Source: an uncultured Paracoccaceae bacterium (GTDB taxonomy: Bacteria > Pseudomonadota > Alphaproteobacteria > Rhodobacterales > Rhodobacteraceae). From it: a stretch of 64,000 bases of DNA. The notes beneath the pieces were generated by a model, which saw only the letters and a program-made list of their open reading frames with translations, made no database searches and had not been told where the DNA came from. How positions within the stretch are numbered: the stretch's first letter is position 1; each line of letters starts with the position of its first letter. The stretch covers positions 1-64,000 of the forward strand of contig CAJWNQ010000002.1 in the NCBI GenBank assembly GCA_913043905.1, in the 5' to 3' direction. Both the position numbers and the translations under genes were made by a program. Of the stretch, positions 8,432 through 21,792 are shown piece after piece.

Positions 8432-8806
8432 ATGGCTGATATCAAAAAATTAGCAGAAGAAATCGTTGCTTTAACGCTTTTGGAAGCACAAGAACTAAAA
8501 ACAATCCTTAAAGACGAGTATGGCATTGAGCCTGCTGCCGGTGGAGCTGTTGTTATGGCTGCAGCTGGAGATGCTGGTGATTCTGCTGAAGAGCAAACTG
8601 AATTTGACGTAATTCTAAAATCTGTGGGTGACAAGAAAATCAACGTGATTAAAGAAGTCCGTGGCATTACTGGTTTAGGCTTAAAAGAAGCTAAAGATCT
8701 TGTAGAAGCTGGTGGAAAAGCTGTTAAAGAAGGTATTTCTAAGTCAGAAGCTGAAGAATTGAAGGCACAACTCGAAGCAGTTGGTGCAGAAGTAGAGTTA
8801 AAGTAG
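8432..8806 (+). CDS. rplL: 50S ribosomal protein L7/L12
   Basis: L7/L12 recruits translational GTPases to the ribosome. The 124-residue acidic protein has the N-terminal dimerisation helices, an Ala/Gly-rich hinge (about residues 35-55) and the globular C-terminal domain with [20 protein letters not shown]. Only a weak Shine-Dalgarno (CTGGA) precedes the ATG, surprising for a protein needed in several copies per ribosome. It may rely on coupling with rplJ or on local structure. Confidence 0.96.
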   Translation: MADIKKLAEEIVALTLLEAQELKTILKDEYGIEPAAGGAVVMAAAGDAGDSAEEQTEFDVILKSVGDKKINVIKEVRGITGLGLKEAKDLVEAGGKAVKEGISKSEAEELKAQLEAVGAEVELK

Positions 8807-8810
8807 TTAA

Positions 8811-8912
8811 TACGCCTTAGGGCGTAATGATTGTAGGCTGGCTCCGCACTTTGTGGGGTCAGCCGCTCCTGTCTTAAAGAGAGCCTTCGCGCAAGGCTTT
8901 GCTTAAGACAGG
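8811..8912 (+). promoter_or_regulatory. Tandem stem-loops in the rplL-rpoB spacer (likely RNase III/attenuation region)
   Basis: Three hairpins are packed between rplL and rpoB. The first is TACGCC/GGCGTA (8811-8826). The second is a 13-bp stem with three G-U pairs, 8836-8848 with 8852-8864. The third is a long one: 10 bp 8868-8877 with 8903-8912, a 2x2 internal loop, then 8 bp 8880-8887 with 8893-8900 around a CGCGC loop. None has a U-run. E. coli has an RNase III cleavage site in the same spacer, which separates high rplJL from lower rpoBC expression; the same role is inferred here. Confidence 0.7.
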
Positions 8913-9035
8913 GTTCATTCGGGAGCTGGGGATGGCACCTTGGCAAGAATAGGATGAGCTTTGTTTCATGTGGCCGATTGTTTTGTGATGCCCGCACAGA
9001 CCATGAAGTGAACATTAGAAAAGGTGAAGACGAGC

Positions 9036-12000
9036 ATGGCTCAGACGCATTCAGGTATTAAACGTATCCGCAAGTATTATGGTAAAATTCGTGAAGTTTT
9101 GGACATTCCAAATCTGATACAGGTTCAGAAAAGCTCTTATGATCTATTCTTGAATTCTGGTGATCAATCCCAGCCCTTAGATGGCGAAGGTATTAACGCG
9201 GTTTTTCAATCGGTTTTTCCGATCAAAGATTTTAATGAGACAGCTGTTCTAGAATACGTAAAGTATGATCTAGAGAAGCCTAAGTATGACGTTGAGGAAT
9301 GTATGCAGCGTGACATGACTTATTCAGCGCCGTTGAAGGTTACGTTACGCTTGATTGTGTTTGATGTCGATGAAGATACAGGCGCTCGTTCTGTAAAAGA
9401 TATCAAGGAACAAGACGTATTCATGGGTGATCTGCCCTTAATGACCCCCAATGGTACATTTGTTGTCAACGGAACTGAGCGTGTTATTGTTTCACAGATG
9501 CATAGATCACCTGGTGTATTTTTTGATCATGATCGTGGAAAAACGCACTCTTCTGGAAAATTATTATTTGCGTCACGCATTATTCCTTACCGTGGTTCAT
9601 GGTTAGACTTTGAGTTTGATGCAAAAGATGTTGTTTATGCGCGTATTGATCGCCGCCGCAAATTACCTGTTACAACACTGTTATACGCACTTGGTTTAGA
9701 TCAAGAAGCTGTTTGTGACGCGTATTATGATACTGTTGATTATAAATTTGATAAAAAGAAAAATGCATGGGTTACTAAATTTTTTCCACAACGTGTGCGT
9801 GGCACAAAGCCAACTCAAGATATTATTGATGCGAAAACGGGCAAAGTTATCGCTGAAGCTGGCTCTAAAGTCACACCACGGACTGTTAAAAAATTAATTG
9901 AAGATGGCAAAGTAATAGATATTCGTGTGGCGTTTGATGCCATTGTTGGTCGTTATGTTTCTAAAGACATTATTAACGAAGAAACTGGTGCCATTTATGT
10001 TGAGGCTGGGGATGAATTAACTTTAGAGCACGATAAAGAAGGTGTTATCAATGGTGGTACTATCCAAGAGTTATTGGAAGCAGGTATCACTAATATTCCA
10101 ACTTTAGATATCGATAATATAAATGTTGGGCCGTACATTCGAAATACAATGTCTGTGGACAAGAATATGGGTCGTGATACAGCCCTGATGGATATCTATC
10201 GTGTTATGCGCCCTGGTGAACCGCCAACCGTTGATGCAGCATCTGCACTTTTTGATACGTTATTCTTTGATTCGGAACGATATGATCTATCAGCTGTCGG
10301 TCGTGTTAAAATGAACATGCGTTTACAATTAGACGCAGAAGATACTCAACGTACATTGCGAAAAGAAGATATTATTGGTGTAGTTAAAGCACTAGTTGAT
10401 TTGCGCGATGGCAAAGGTGATATTGACGATATCGATCACCTTGGTAATCGCCGTGTTCGCTCAGTTGGGGAACTCATGGAAAACCAATATAGAGTTGGTT
10501 TATTGCGGATGGAGCGGGCTATTAAGGAGCGTATGTCATCTGTTGAAATAGATAACATTATGCCTCAAGATTTAATTAATGCTAAGCCTGCTGCTGCTGC
10601 AGTACGTGAATTCTTTGGTTCCTCACAGTTGTCACAATTTATGGATCAGACAAATCCGTTATCTGAAGTTACTCACAAGCGTCGTCTATCAGCGCTTGGG
10701 CCAGGAGGTTTGACACGTGAACGTGCAGGTTTTGAAGTACGTGATGTTCACCCAACTCACTATGGTCGTATGTGTCCGATTGAGACACCAGAAGGGCCAA
10801 ATATTGGTTTGATAAACTCTTTAGCTACTTTTGCGCGAGTGAATAAATATGGGTTCATTGAGACACCATATCGCCGTGTAGATGATGGAAAAGTTACTGA
10901 TGATGTTCAGTACATGTCAGCCACAGAAGAAATGCGTTACACAGTAGCTCAGGCCAATGCTAAGTTGGATGTAAATGGTAAATTCGCTAATGATTTAGTA
11001 TCTACGCGCCAGGCGGGTGAATACATGCTGAATGCACCTGAAAATATTGATTATATTGATGTTTCACCAAAACAGTTAGTTTCAGTTGCTGCGTCTTTGA
11101 TACCGTTTCTTGAAAATGACGACGCAAACCGAGCCTTAATGGGTTCAAACATGCAACGACAGGCTGTTCCATTACTAAAAGTAGATGCTCCATACGTTGG
11201 TACTGGCATTGAGGAAGTTGTGGCCAGAGATTCAGGTGCGGCTATAACTGCAGCTCGTGGTGGTATAATTGATCAAGTAGATGCAATGCGAATAGTTGTC
11301 CGCGTAACTGATAATATGGATGCCGGTGATCCTGGTGTTGACATATATCGCCTGCGTAAATTCCAAAGATCAAACCAAAATACATGTATTAACCAACGCC
11401 CACTTGTTAAAGTAGGTGATCGTGTATCCTTAGGCGAAGTTATTGCTGATGGCCCATCAACTGATATTGGTGAATTGGCTTTAGGTAAAAACGTTCTTGT
11501 CGCATTTATGCCTTGGAATGGTTATAATTATGAAGACTCAATTCTAATCTCAGAACGTATTGTTAAAGATGATGTATTTACGTCTGTTCACATAGAAGAA
11601 TTCGAAGTAGCAGCCCGTGATACAAAATTAGGTCCAGAAGAGATTACTCGTGATATTCCAAACGTAGGCGAAGAGGCTTTACGTAACTTAGATGAAGCTG
11701 GAATCGTTTATATTGGCGCCGAAGTTGGTCCAGCAGATATTTTAGTTGGTAAAATTACACCAAAGGGCGAAAGCCCAATGACACCTGAAGAGAAGTTGTT
11801 GCGCGCTATCTTTGGAGAAAAAGCATCTGATGTCCGCGATACTTCATTGCGTTTACCACCAGGTGATTATGGTACAGTTGTCGAAGTTCGTGTATTTAAC
11901 CGACATGGCATTGAAAAAGATGAACGTGCATTACAAATTGAGCGTGAAGAAGTTGAACGTTTAGCGCGAGACCGTGATGACGAAGTTGGTATTCTAGATC

Positions 12001-13172
12001 GAAATACATATGCGCGTCTAAATTCTATGATTATGGGTAAAAAGGCAGTAAAAGGCCCCAAAGGTGTTAAAGCTGGTTCTGTAATTGATGATGAGTTGTT
12101 AGAAGCTTTGTCTAAAGGTCAATGGTGGCAGTTAGCATTAGAAGATGAAACTGATGCAGCCAATATGGAATCTCTTAATAAACAATACGACTTGCAAAAA
12201 GGTGCACTTGAAGCACGTTTTGAAGATAAGGTTGAAAAAGTACGCCGTGGAGATGATTTACCACCGGGTGTAATGAAGATGGTAAAGGTATTCATTGCGG
12301 TGAAGCGTAAGCTACAACCTGGTGATAAGATGGCAGGTCGCCATGGTAATAAAGGCGTTATTTCTAAGGTTGTTCCCCAGGAAGATATGCCATTCTTAGC
12401 TGATGGTACGCCTGTTGATTTCTGTTTGAATCCTTTGGGGGTTCCATCACGTATGAACGTTGGCCAAATTTTGGAAACGCACATGGGTTGGGCAGCTCAC
12501 AATCTTGGCAAATCTATTGATCTTTCTTTGAAGGAATATCGTCGTTCAGGCGACATGACGCCTGTGCAAGATGCTATGCGAATTGCGTACGGTGATGATT
12601 TATATGAAGAAGTATTAAAGGATATGCCAAAGGATAACTTCCTTGAAGCAGCGGATAATGTAACGGATGGCGTTCCAATCGCGACGCCTGTTTTTGACGG
12701 TGCAAAAGAAGCTGACGTCAATGACATGCTTATACGTGCTGGATTGGATACATCTGGTCAGTCTATCTTGTTTGATGGGCGAACTGGTGAAGAATTTAGT
12801 CGGCCTGTTACAGTTGGCATGAAATATATCTTGAAACTACATCACTTAGTGGACGATAAAATTCATGCACGTTCAACTGGGCCGTATTCTTTGGTCACGC
12901 AACAGCCTTTGGGTGGTAAAGCTCAATTTGGTGGACAGCGCTTTGGTGAAATGGAAGTTTGGGCATTGGAAGCATATGGAGCAGCATACACGTTGCAAGA
13001 AATGCTAACTGTAAAGTCAGATGATGTTGCTGGTCGTACAAAAGTGTATGAAAGCATTGTAAAAGGTGAAGATAATTTCGAAGCCGGTATCCCTGAAAGC
13101 TTTAACGTACTTATAAAAGAAATCCGTAGTTTGGGTCTAAATATCCAACTGCTGGATGCGGAGACTGAGTAG
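9036..13172 (+). CDS. rpoB: DNA-directed RNA polymerase subunit beta
   Basis: The 1378-residue beta subunit forms half of the catalytic cleft. Conserved blocks are visible throughout: the rifampicin pocket [12 protein letters not shown] and [12 protein letters not shown] (wild-type residues, so predicted rifampicin-sensitive), [16 protein letters not shown], the GYNYEDS segment, [34 protein letters not shown] with catalytic-site lysines, and the C-terminal [21 protein letters not shown]. The ATG at 9036 (MAQTHSG) is preferred over an in-frame GTG 12 bases upstream; AAAGGTGA precedes it. rpoC follows 48 bases after the stop. Confidence 0.98.
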   Translation: MAQTHSGIKRIRKYYGKIREVLDIPNLIQVQKSSYDLFLNSGDQSQPLDGEGINAVFQSVFPIKDFNETAVLEYVKYDLEKPKYDVEECMQRDMTYSAPLKVTLRLIVFDVDEDTGARSVKDIKEQDVFMGDLPLMTPNGTFVVNGTERVIVSQMHRSPGVFFDHDRGKTHSSGKLLFASRIIPYRGSWLDFEFDAKDVVYARIDRRRKLPVTTLLYALGLDQEAVCDAYYDTVDYKFDKKKNAWVTKFFPQRVRGTKPTQDIIDAKTGKVIAEAGSKVTPRTVKKLIEDGKVIDIRVAFDAIVGRYVSKDIINEETGAIYVEAGDELTLEHDKEGVINGGTIQELLEAGITNIPTLDIDNINVGPYIRNTMSVDKNMGRDTALMDIYRVMRPGEPPTVDAASALFDTLFFDSERYDLSAVGRVKMNMRLQLDAEDTQRTLRKEDIIGVVKALVDLRDGKGDIDDIDHLGNRRVRSVGELMENQYRVGLLRMERAIKERMSSVEIDNIMPQDLINAKPAAAAVREFFGSSQLSQFMDQTNPLSEVTHKRRLSALGPGGLTRERAGFEVRDVHPTHYGRMCPIETPEGPNIGLINSLATFARVNKYGFIETPYRRVDDGKVTDDVQYMSATEEMRYTVAQANAKLDVNGKFANDLVSTRQAGEYMLNAPENIDYIDVSPKQLVSVAASLIPFLENDDANRALMGSNMQRQAVPLLKVDAPYVGTGIEEVVARDSGAAITAARGGIIDQVDAMRIVVRVTDNMDAGDPGVDIYRLRKFQRSNQNTCINQRPLVKVGDRVSLGEVIADGPSTDIGELALGKNVLVAFMPWNGYNYEDSILISERIVKDDVFTSVHIEEFEVAARDTKLGPEEITRDIPNVGEEALRNLDEAGIVYIGAEVGPADILVGKITPKGESPMTPEEKLLRAIFGEKASDVRDTSLRLPPGDYGTVVEVRVFNRHGIEKDERALQIEREEVERLARDRDDEVGILDRNTYARLNSMIMGKKAVKGPKGVKAGSVIDDELLEALSKGQWWQLALEDETDAANMESLNKQYDLQKGALEARFEDKVEKVRRGDDLPPGVMKMVKVFIAVKRKLQPGDKMAGRHGNKGVISKVVPQEDMPFLADGTPVDFCLNPLGVPSRMNVGQILETHMGWAAHNLGKSIDLSLKEYRRSGDMTPVQDAMRIAYGDDLYEEVLKDMPKDNFLEAADNVTDGVPIATPVFDGAKEADVNDMLIRAGLDTSGQSILFDGRTGEEFSRPVTVGMKYILKLHHLVDDKIHARSTGPYSLVTQQPLGGKAQFGGQRFGEMEVWALEAYGAAYTLQEMLTVKSDDVAGRTKVYESIVKGEDNFEAGIPESFNVLIKEIRSLGLNIQLLDAETE

Positions 13173-13220
13173 GCGTTCGCGCCTGCTCCTTCAACTGAAC
13201 TCGAGATTAGGATCTAGAAA

Positions 13221-16200
13221 ATGAACCAAGAAATCACGAACAACCCGTTCAATCCCGTCCAGCCGCCAAAGACGTTTGATGAAATTCAAATATCTTTAGC
13301 GTCCCCTGAGCGGATTCTATCATGGTCATTTGGCGAAATTAAAAAGCCAGAGACCATTAATTATCGTACATTTAAGCCAGAACGTGATGGTTTGTTTTGT
13401 GCCCGAATCTTTGGACCAATCAAAGATTATGAATGTCTTTGTGGTAAATATAAACGCATGAAATACCGTGGCGTTGTCTGCGAAAAATGTGGTGTTGAGG
13501 TTACGCTTCAAAAAGTACGTCGTGAGCGAATGGGCCACATTGATTTGGCTTCACCAGTGGCACACATTTGGTTCTTGAAGTCTTTGCCATCACGTATTGG
13601 CTTGATGCTAGATATGACATTGCGTGAATTGGAACGCGTTTTGTATTTTGAACAATACGTAGTTATTGAGCCAGGTCTAACTGATTTAAATTATGGTCAA
13701 ATGATGTCTGAAGAAGAATTCTTAGACGCTCAAGATATGTTCGGTGAAGATGCATTTAATGCGGGCATTGGTGCTGAAGCAATTCGTGAAATGTTATCTA
13801 ACATTGATCTTGATGCTGAAGCTGATCAATTACGTGATGATTTGGCAGAAGCTACAGGCGAATTGAAGCCTAAGAAAATCATTAAGCGTTTGAAAGTTGT
13901 TGAGGCATTTATTGACTCTGGTAACCGTCCAGAATGGATGGTGATGACTGTTTTACCAGTAATTCCACCAGAATTACGTCCATTAGTGCCATTGGATGGT
14001 GGTCGTTTTGCTACTTCTGATTTGAATGATCTATATCGCCGGGTGATTAACCGTAACAATCGTCTTAAGCGCTTAATTGAATTGCGTGCGCCAGATATTA
14101 TTGTACGTAATGAAAAACGCATGCTACAGGAATCTGTAGATGCATTGTTTGACAACGGTCGCCGTGGTCGCGTCATTACGGGTGCTAACAAGCGTGCGTT
14201 AAAATCTTTATCTGATATGTTAAAAGGTAAGCAAGGTCGCTTCCGCCAAAACTTGTTGGGTAAGCGCGTAGATTTTTCAGGACGTTCAGTTATTGTGACT
14301 GGCCCAGAATTGAAATTGCATCAGTGTGGTTTGCCGAAAAAAATGGCGTTAGAATTATTTAAGCCGTTCATTTATTCGCGTCTTGAAGCCAAGGGCTTGT
14401 CATCTACTGTAAAGCAAGCAAAGAAAATTGTTGAAAAACAACGCCCAGAAGTATGGGATATCTTGGATGAAGTAATTCGTGAGCATCCAGTTATGCTTAA
14501 CCGTGCGCCAACTTTGCACCGTCTAGGTATTCAAGCATTTGAACCTGTTTTGATTGAAGGTAAAGCAATCCAATTACACCCCCTTGTTTGTTCTGCATTT
14601 AATGCAGATTTTGATGGTGACCAAATGGCTGTACACGTACCGTTGTCTTTGGAGGCGCAGCTTGAAGCCCGTGTTTTGATGATGTCAACAAATAACGTTT
14701 TGTCTCCCGCAAATGGTAAGCCAATTATTGTTCCATCACAGGATATGATTTTAGGCCTTTATTACATCACGCTTGAGCGTGAAGGTATGAAAGGTCAGGG
14801 TATGACATTTGCAAACCCTCAAGAGGTTGAACATGCATTAGATACTGGTATTGTACACTTACACTCAAAGATTACATGCCGTGTTGAACAAGTGAATGAA
14901 GAAGGTGAACTTGTTTGGGAACGTTTTGAAACAACTCCAGGTCGTGTTCGCTTGAGCACTGTTATGCCTTTGAACCACAAAGCGCCTTACAGCTTAATCA
15001 ATAGGCTCTTGCGAAAGAAGGAAGTAGGAGAAATTATTGATAGCGTTTATCGTTATTGTGGACAAAAAGAGTCTGTGATTTTCTGTGACCACATTATGAC
15101 TTTAGGGTTCACTGAAGCTTTCAAAGCCGGCATTTCGTTTGGTAAAGATGACATGGTTATCCCAGAAACTAAATGGACACTAGTTAACGAAACTCGTGAC
15201 CAAGTAAAAGGTTTTGAACAACAGTATATGGATGGCCTAATTACTCAGGGTGAAAAATATAATAAAGTTGTTGATGCATGGTCAAAAGTTAACGAAAAAG
15301 TAACTGACGCTATGATGGATAGTATTTCTTCCATGAAGAAGACACCTGAAGGTGCCGAAATGGAACCAAACTCTGTTTACATGATGGCTCACTCTGGTGC
15401 CCGTGGTTCTGTTACTCAGATGAAACAGCTTGGTGGTATGCGGGGTTTGATGGCAAAGCCAAATGGTGAAATCATTGAAACGCCTATTATTTCTAACTTT
15501 AAAGAAGGTTTGTCCGTTCTTGAATATTTCAACTCTACTCACGGTGCGCGTAAGGGTTTGTCTGATACAGCTTTGAAAACTGCTAACTCAGGGTATTTAA
15601 CACGTCGCTTAGTTGATGTTGCACAAGATTGTATCGTTCGTGAGTGGGATTGTGGAACTGAGAAATCAATTACAGCACGTGCGGCTGTGAATGATGGTGA
15701 AGTTGTCTCATCAATGGCTGAAAGAATTCTAGGCCGTGTATTGGCTGAAGATGTAATTCATCCTGCAACAGGCGAAGTCCTTGGCAAACGAGCTGACTTA
15801 GTTGATGAGCGTCAAGCGGATATTATTGATGCTGCAAATCTTGTTTCCTTGCAAATACGTTCACCATTAACCTGTGAATCAGAAGACGGCATTTGTGCTG
15901 CATGTTATGGCCGTGATTTGGCCCGTGGCCAAGGTGTTAACCCTGGTGAAGCGGTTGGAATTATTGCTGCGCAGTCTATTGGTGAACCGGGTACACAGCT
16001 AACAATGCGTACATTCCACATTGGTGGTGTTGCTCAAGGTGGGCAACAATCATTCCAAGATGCAAGCCAAGCTGGTACAGTCGACATTCGTAAATCAAAT
16101 GTTTTGGTTAACCGTGATGGTGAGCAAATCGTTATGGGCCGGAATGTTGAATTGGTTGTTATTGATGATAATGGCCAAGACGCAGTTGTACACAAAATGG

Positions 16201-17480
16201 ACTATGGTACTAAAGTATTGGTCAAGCCGGGCGACAAGATTGCTCGTGGAGACAAATTATACGAATGGGATCCGTACACATTACCAATTATTGCTGACAA
16301 AGGTGGTATTGCAAAACTGGTTGATCTTGTTCCAGGTATCTCTGTTCGTGATGTTACTGATGATGCAACTGGGATTAGTCAGAAAATTGTTACAGACTGG
16401 CGTTCAGCACCAAAGGGTTCAGATTTGAAGCCTTCCATAATTGTTGCTGACATTAAAACTGGAGACCCTGTAATTAATAATGCTGGTAACCCAATCCAAT
16501 ATGCGATGTCTGTAGATGCTGTATTATCTGTAGAAGATGGCCAGGAAATTGAAGCTGGTGATGTTGTGGCGCGTATTCCTCGTGAAGGTGCTAAGACAAA
16601 AGACATTACAGGTGGTCTACCACGTGTTGCTGAATTGTTTGAAGCTCGCCGTCCAAAAGATCACGCAATTATTTCTGAAATGGATGGTTATGTTGAGTTT
16701 GGGCGTGACTTCAAAAATAAGCGTCGCGTAAATGTTGTTTCTGCCGATGATGCAGAAATTAAAACAGAGTACATGGTTCCTAAAGGTAAGCATATTCCTG
16801 TACAAGAAGGTGATTTCATCCAAAAAGGTGAATACATTATGGACGGGAATCCAGCGCCACATGATATCTTGAATATTATGGGTGTAGAAGCTTTGGCTGA
16901 CTACATGATTGATGAAGTTCAAGACGTCTACCGTCTTCAAGGTGTTAAGATTAACGATAAACACATTGAAGTTATAGTACGTCAAATGCTTCAGAAGTGG
17001 GAAATAGCTACAAGTGGAGGCACAACATTACTTAAAGGTGAGCAAGTTGACAAAGCAGAATTCGACGAAGCAAACCAGAAAGCAGTAGATGCAGGGCGTG
17101 AGCCAGCTACAGGTGGTCCAATTCTTTTGGGTATTACTAAAGCTTCACTACAAACACGTTCATTCATCTCAGCGGCATCTTTTCAAGAAACAACTCGTGT
17201 TCTTACAGATGCAGCTACACGTGGTAAAAAGGACAAGTTAATTGGCCTGAAGGAAAATGTGATTGTAGGGCGCTTAATTCCGGCCGGTACTGGTGGCGCA
17301 TTCCACCAAATCAAGAAAATTGCTTCTGATCGTGATGCGATTATTATTGAAGATAAACGTGCAGCAGCGGAAGAAGCAGCGGCCTTAATGGCTCCTGTAG
17401 CCTCTGATCTAGATGTTAGTTCAGTATTTAGTACTCCAGTAGAAGATGTTGCTGACAATCAAAGTAATGAAGATGCATAA
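13221..17480 (+). CDS. rpoC: DNA-directed RNA polymerase subunit beta'
   Basis: The 1419-residue beta' subunit carries the catalytic Mg motif [12 protein letters not shown], the N-terminal zinc finger CLCG..CEKCG, the second Cys4 site ([15 protein letters not shown] region, giving C-x6-C-x2-C), and the trigger-loop/bridge-helix segment around [18 protein letters not shown]. Length and order are normal for alphaproteobacteria. It is the last gene of the rplJL-rpoBC unit and is followed by an intrinsic terminator. Confidence 0.98.
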   Translation: MNQEITNNPFNPVQPPKTFDEIQISLASPERILSWSFGEIKKPETINYRTFKPERDGLFCARIFGPIKDYECLCGKYKRMKYRGVVCEKCGVEVTLQKVRRERMGHIDLASPVAHIWFLKSLPSRIGLMLDMTLRELERVLYFEQYVVIEPGLTDLNYGQMMSEEEFLDAQDMFGEDAFNAGIGAEAIREMLSNIDLDAEADQLRDDLAEATGELKPKKIIKRLKVVEAFIDSGNRPEWMVMTVLPVIPPELRPLVPLDGGRFATSDLNDLYRRVINRNNRLKRLIELRAPDIIVRNEKRMLQESVDALFDNGRRGRVITGANKRALKSLSDMLKGKQGRFRQNLLGKRVDFSGRSVIVTGPELKLHQCGLPKKMALELFKPFIYSRLEAKGLSSTVKQAKKIVEKQRPEVWDILDEVIREHPVMLNRAPTLHRLGIQAFEPVLIEGKAIQLHPLVCSAFNADFDGDQMAVHVPLSLEAQLEARVLMMSTNNVLSPANGKPIIVPSQDMILGLYYITLEREGMKGQGMTFANPQEVEHALDTGIVHLHSKITCRVEQVNEEGELVWERFETTPGRVRLSTVMPLNHKAPYSLINRLLRKKEVGEIIDSVYRYCGQKESVIFCDHIMTLGFTEAFKAGISFGKDDMVIPETKWTLVNETRDQVKGFEQQYMDGLITQGEKYNKVVDAWSKVNEKVTDAMMDSISSMKKTPEGAEMEPNSVYMMAHSGARGSVTQMKQLGGMRGLMAKPNGEIIETPIISNFKEGLSVLEYFNSTHGARKGLSDTALKTANSGYLTRRLVDVAQDCIVREWDCGTEKSITARAAVNDGEVVSSMAERILGRVLAEDVIHPATGEVLGKRADLVDERQADIIDAANLVSLQIRSPLTCESEDGICAACYGRDLARGQGVNPGEAVGIIAAQSIGEPGTQLTMRTFHIGGVAQGGQQSFQDASQAGTVDIRKSNVLVNRDGEQIVMGRNVELVVIDDNGQDAVVHKMDYGTKVLVKPGDKIARGDKLYEWDPYTLPIIADKGGIAKLVDLVPGISVRDVTDDATGISQKIVTDWRSAPKGSDLKPSIIVADIKTGDPVINNAGNPIQYAMSVDAVLSVEDGQEIEAGDVVARIPREGAKTKDITGGLPRVAELFEARRPKDHAIISEMDGYVEFGRDFKNKRRVNVVSADDAEIKTEYMVPKGKHIPVQEGDFIQKGEYIMDGNPAPHDILNIMGVEALADYMIDEVQDVYRLQGVKINDKHIEVIVRQMLQKWEIATSGGTTLLKGEQVDKAEFDEANQKAVDAGREPATGGPILLGITKASLQTRSFISAASFQETTRVLTDAATRGKKDKLIGLKENVIVGRLIPAGTGGAFHQIKKIASDRDAIIIEDKRAAAEEAAALMAPVASDLDVSSVFSTPVEDVADNQSNEDA

Positions 17481-17513
17481 TATCTTAATTATATGTTAAG
17501 ATTATAAAATTAA

Positions 17514-17546
17514 AAAAGGCCCCATTAAGGTGGGGTCTTTTTATTT
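17514..17546 (+). terminator. Intrinsic terminator after rpoC
   Basis: An 11-bp stem AAAAGGCCCCA/TGGGGTCTTTT with one G-U pair and a TTAAGG loop, followed by T-rich sequence. It closes the rpoBC unit just before the convergent phosphatase gene. Confidence 0.92.
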
Positions 17547-17633
17547 GAATTTATGCTCATATGCAAAGTGAGTATCTAAATATACTTATAAGTATATTCA
17601 AAAATTTCAGAACTTTAAATTTGGTCTTTATCT

Positions 17634-18386
17634 TCAAACTTTATGTTTGATTTCAATCCGTCCGTGTTCAGTTACTTCCCAAATATCGGCACCAATCGTT
17701 ACCACAGCAGATAGTTTATCACCCCAAGCGGCACCTGTATCAATATTTACGCGATTACCGTAATGAGTAATCTCTTTAACTATTGTATGGCCATGTAATA
17801 TCAATTTTGCAGCTTTCTTTGGATTGTCCAGCCAGTTTTCTCTAATCCAAACCATGTCATCTTCAGTTTGGTCATTCAGGGTACGATCAAGGTTTATGCC
17901 CGCATGAACGAAAAATATATCACTAGTTTCATAAAATAATGGGAGCTCTTGGATAAACTTTATATGAGACTCTGGAATAGCTTTTTTAGCCATTATAAGT
18001 ATATCATCCAGACATTCATGATAGTTCTCAGGAACAATTACCCCATATGATGCTAATGTTTCAATTCCACCAATTCGGTGATGAAGCCAGCTATAGTCTG
18101 CTTTGAGGTGAGGATCATGGCGATGGGGATCATCAAGAAACCACTGCATCAAGCGGTCATGATTACCTTTTATGACCTTCCAAGGAAAACCTTTTGCAAT
18201 TCCGTGCATTAAGTAGTCAATTGTACCCTTACTATTTGGGCGACGATCAATCAGGTCGCCAATATGAATAACTTTATATGTCGTCGCATTTGATTTTTCA
18301 AAATCAGATATGATTAACGTATGTACTCTTTGGAGTTGCTCTAAGTCGCCATGAATATCGCCAATGGCGTAAGTTAGGTGTGTCAT
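17634..18386 (-). CDS. PrpE/ApaH-like metallophosphatase
   Basis: A 250-residue calcineurin-type phosphoesterase. The metal-binding signatures are GDIHG (residues 9-13), GDLIDR (43-48) and GNHD (74-77), with downstream HAG and HGH motifs completing the di-metal site. This group includes diadenosine tetraphosphatases and serine/threonine protein phosphatases of the bacteriophage-lambda type; the true substrate is not set by the motifs. The start is taken at MTHLTYAIGDIHG, because the family begins a few residues before GDIHG; an ORF extension of 16 residues exists. It is the only minus-strand gene inside the ribosomal supercluster, and sits between rpoC and rpsL. Confidence 0.85.
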   Translation of the reverse strand: MTHLTYAIGDIHGDLEQLQRVHTLIISDFEKSNATTYKVIHIGDLIDRRPNSKGTIDYLMHGIAKGFPWKVIKGNHDRLMQWFLDDPHRHDPHLKADYSWLHHRIGGIETLASYGVIVPENYHECLDDILIMAKKAIPESHIKFIQELPLFYETSDIFFVHAGINLDRTLNDQTEDDMVWIRENWLDNPKKAAKLILHGHTIVKEITHYGNRVNIDTGAAWGDKLSAVVTIGADIWEVTEHGRIEIKHKV

Positions 18387-18522
18387 ATTTATTATATATA
18401 TGTACAATGTTTTGCTTACAAGTGACGCTGTCATGAATGCAGTTAGTTATATTGATGTAAATTATTTACAAAGCTTATTTAGTTGAAAAGAAGCTTTGTT
18501 TTTAAGTTTCCTTTAGCCACTG

Positions 18523-18551
18523 TTGACACCAAACCCGACTCCCCTTATAGC
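18523..18551 (+). promoter_or_regulatory. Strong sigma-70 promoter of the str operon
   Basis: A perfect -35 TTGACA (18523-18528) is separated by 17 bases from TATAGC (18546-18551). It lies in the 356-base spacer between the divergent phosphatase and rpsL and leaves a leader of roughly 185 bases. The leader contains no U-run terminator; GGGGA before the rpsL ATG is the probable Shine-Dalgarno. Confidence 0.75.
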
Positions 18552-18742
18552 CGCGTTACTTGATACTAAAAGTTTGCTTTTGTTATCATACAAGCCACAA
18601 ATTGGCAGTCACGATCCAGGCGAAAGTCTTGATCCTCTGGAATTTATCGTTTCGAGCTAATGATGGTTCGCGACGGTTTCAGGTGCATGATCAGAGATTA
18701 TGTGCCTATTTATGTTTGAAACGGTAAGATGGGGAACCCAAA

Positions 18743-19114
18743 ATGCCAACAATACAACAGCTGATCCGCAAGCCGCGCCAGCCAAAAGTCAAACGCTCCA
18801 AGTCAATGCACTTGGAATCATGCCCGCAAAAGCGCGGTGTATGTACACGTGTTTATACAACTACACCTAAAAAGCCGAACTCTGCGATGCGTAAAGTCGC
18901 AAAGGTTCGTTTAACAAATGGTTTTGAGGTTATCTCTTACATTCCTGGTGAAAGCCACAATCTGCAAGAACACTCTGTTGTTTTGATCCGCGGTGGACGT
19001 GTAAAAGACCTTCCAGGTGTTCGTTATCACATCTTGCGCGGTGTTTTAGATACCCAAGGTGTAAAAGATCGTAAGCAACGTCGTTCTAAATACGGCGCGA
19101 AAAAACCGAAATAA
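18743..19114 (+). CDS. rpsL: 30S ribosomal protein S12
   Basis: S12 sits at the decoding centre and controls accuracy. The 123-residue protein carries [14 protein letters not shown] with lysine at position 43, and [12 protein letters not shown]; these are the streptomycin-sensitive wild-type forms at both classical resistance sites. First gene of the str operon rpsL-rpsG-fusA-tuf, 12 bases before rpsG. Confidence 0.97.
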   Translation: MPTIQQLIRKPRQPKVKRSKSMHLESCPQKRGVCTRVYTTTPKKPNSAMRKVAKVRLTNGFEVISYIPGESHNLQEHSVVLIRGGRVKDLPGVRYHILRGVLDTQGVKDRKQRRSKYGAKKPK

Positions 19115-19120
19115 GGGTAG

Positions 19121-19597
<477 letters not shown>

Positions 19598-19618
19598 TAA
19601 AGAAAAGGACGCAAGTAG

Positions 19619-21736
19619 ATGGCACGCGAATACCCTCTCGACCTATATCGCAATTTTGGCATTATTGCACACATTGATGCAGGTAAGACGACTTGTTCAG
19701 AACGTATTCTTTACTACACTGGTAAAGAGCACAACATCGGAGAAGTCCATGATGGCGCAGCCACCATGGATTGGATGGAGCAAGAGCAAGAGCGTGGTAT
19801 AACAATTACGTCTGCTGCGACGACTACTTTTTGGGAACGTACAGAAAATGGTACAACTCCAACTTCACCAAAGCACCGCTTAAATATTATTGACACCCCG
19901 GGTCACGTTGACTTTACTATTGAAGTTGAGCGTTCCTTGGCTGTTTTAGATGGTGCCGTTTGCGTGCTCGATGCCAATGCCGGTGTTGAACCTCAGACAG
20001 AAACTGTTTGGCGCCAGGCTGACCGTTACAAAGTACCTCGTATGGTTTTTGTAAATAAGATGGACAAGATTGGTGCTGACTTTTTTAAATGTGTTGAGAT
20101 GGTTGAAGATCGTACTGGTGCTTCTGCTATTCCTGTTTCATTTCCAATTGGCGCCGAAACAGAACTTGAAGGCTTGGTTGACTTGGTTACTATGGAGGAA
20201 TGGTTATGGGAAGGCGAAGATCTTGGCGCCAGCTGGATTAAAGCACCTATTCGTGAAAGTTTGCAGGAAGTCGCTGCTAAGTGGCGCAATGTCCTTGTTG
20301 AAGCGGCTGTTGAAATGGATGATGATGCCATGGAAGCGTACCTTGAAGGTACAGAGCCAGACGTTGATGCGTTGCGTGTATTAATTCGTAAGGGTTGCTT
20401 GTCTCTAACTTTCGTACCTGTCTTGGGTGGTTCAGCCTTTAAAAATAAAGGTGTTCAATCACTACTAAATGCAGTTATTGACTATTTACCATCCCCGCTA
20501 GATGTCGTTGATTACATGGGTTTTAAACCGGGCGATGAAACAGAAACACGTGAAATTGCACGTCGTGCTGACGACAATATGGCATTTTCTGGTCTTGCAT
20601 TTAAGATTATGAATGATCCGTTTGTTGGGTCTCTAACGTTCACACGTATTTATTCTGGTACGTTGAGCAAAGGCGACACGATGCTGAACTCTACAAAGGG
20701 TAAAAAAGAACGTGTTGGTCGTATGATGATGATGCACTCAATTGATCGTGAAGAGATTACGGAAGGATTTGCTGGAGATATTATAGCGCTTGCTGGTTTA
20801 AAAGACACCACTACGGGTGATACTATCTGTGCTGTGAACGATCCTGTTATTTTGGAGACGATGACGTTTCCAGAGCCAGTGATTGAGATTGCTGTTGAGC
20901 CAAAAACAAAAGCTGACCAAGAGAAAATGTCAACTGGGCTTGCTCGTTTAGCTGCTGAAGATCCATCATTTCGTGTTGAAACAGATATCGAATCTGGTCA
21001 AACAATAATGAAGGGCATGGGCGAATTGCACTTGGACATTTTAGTCGACCGTTTGCGCCGTGAATTTAAAGTTGAAGCCAACATTGGGGCACCGCAAGTT
21101 GCTTACCGTGAAACGATTTCACATGAAGCAGAAATTTCTTACACCCATAAAAAGCAATCAGGTGGTTCAGGCCAGTACGCTGAAGTTAAAATGGTTATAA
21201 TTCCAACAGAACCTGGTGAAGGTTTTAGTTTCGAATCTAAGATTGTTGGTGGATCTATTCCTAAAGAATATATCCCAGGCGTTCAAAAAGGTATCGAATC
21301 TGTAATGGACAGCGGCCCGTTGGCTGGTTTCCCAGTAATTGATTTTAAAGTAGAATTGATTGATGGTAAGTACCATGATGTTGACTCAAGCGTTATGGCA
21401 TTTGAAATTGCTGGCCGTATGGGTATGCGCGAAGGTATGCGTAAAGCCGGTGCTAAGATGCTAGAGCCAATCATGAAGGTGGAAGTTATAACTCCTGAAG
21501 AATACACTGGTGGTATTATCGGTGATCTAACATCTCGTCGAGGAATGATTCAGGGGCAAGATACTCGTGGCAATGCGATTGCAATTGATGCCGCAGTGCC
21601 ACTGGCAAATATGTTTGGGTACATTAACAACCTTCGTTCCATGTCTTCTGGACGTGCGAACTTTACTATGCAGTTCAGCCACTATGATGCTGTTCCAAGC
21701 AATATTTCTGAAGAAATCCAGGCGAAATTCGCCTGA
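19619..21736 (+). CDS. fusA: Elongation factor G
   Basis: EF-G is the GTPase that drives ribosomal translocation and, with RRF, recycling. The 705-residue protein has the G1 loop [10 protein letters not shown]2 [12 protein letters not shown]3 DTPGHVDF and G4 NKMD, domains II-V, and the C-terminal [21 protein letters not shown] single complete copy with normal length. It is separated from tuf by 56 bases containing the strong Shine-Dalgarno CCTAGGAGG. Confidence 0.98.
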   Translation: MAREYPLDLYRNFGIIAHIDAGKTTCSERILYYTGKEHNIGEVHDGAATMDWMEQEQERGITITSAATTTFWERTENGTTPTSPKHRLNIIDTPGHVDFTIEVERSLAVLDGAVCVLDANAGVEPQTETVWRQADRYKVPRMVFVNKMDKIGADFFKCVEMVEDRTGASAIPVSFPIGAETELEGLVDLVTMEEWLWEGEDLGASWIKAPIRESLQEVAAKWRNVLVEAAVEMDDDAMEAYLEGTEPDVDALRVLIRKGCLSLTFVPVLGGSAFKNKGVQSLLNAVIDYLPSPLDVVDYMGFKPGDETETREIARRADDNMAFSGLAFKIMNDPFVGSLTFTRIYSGTLSKGDTMLNSTKGKKERVGRMMMMHSIDREEITEGFAGDIIALAGLKDTTTGDTICAVNDPVILETMTFPEPVIEIAVEPKTKADQEKMSTGLARLAAEDPSFRVETDIESGQTIMKGMGELHLDILVDRLRREFKVEANIGAPQVAYRETISHEAEISYTHKKQSGGSGQYAEVKMVIIPTEPGEGFSFESKIVGGSIPKEYIPGVQKGIESVMDSGPLAGFPVIDFKVELIDGKYHDVDSSVMAFEIAGRMGMREGMRKAGAKMLEPIMKVEVITPEEYTGGIIGDLTSRRGMIQGQDTRGNAIAIDAAVPLANMFGYINNLRSMSSGRANFTMQFSHYDAVPSNISEEIQAKFA

Positions 21737-21792
21737 TCTGAAACTAACAGGTCAGGCATCGCCGACCGACTTAAACCTAGGAGGCCTAAATT

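Noticed and set aside
8428-9015. A 195-codon minus-strand ORF opposite rplL and the rplL-rpoB spacer
   Set aside because: It lies antisense to rplL and to a strongly structured RNA region, has low-complexity Ser/Ala/Pro composition and no family pattern; it is a mirror of biased rplL codons.
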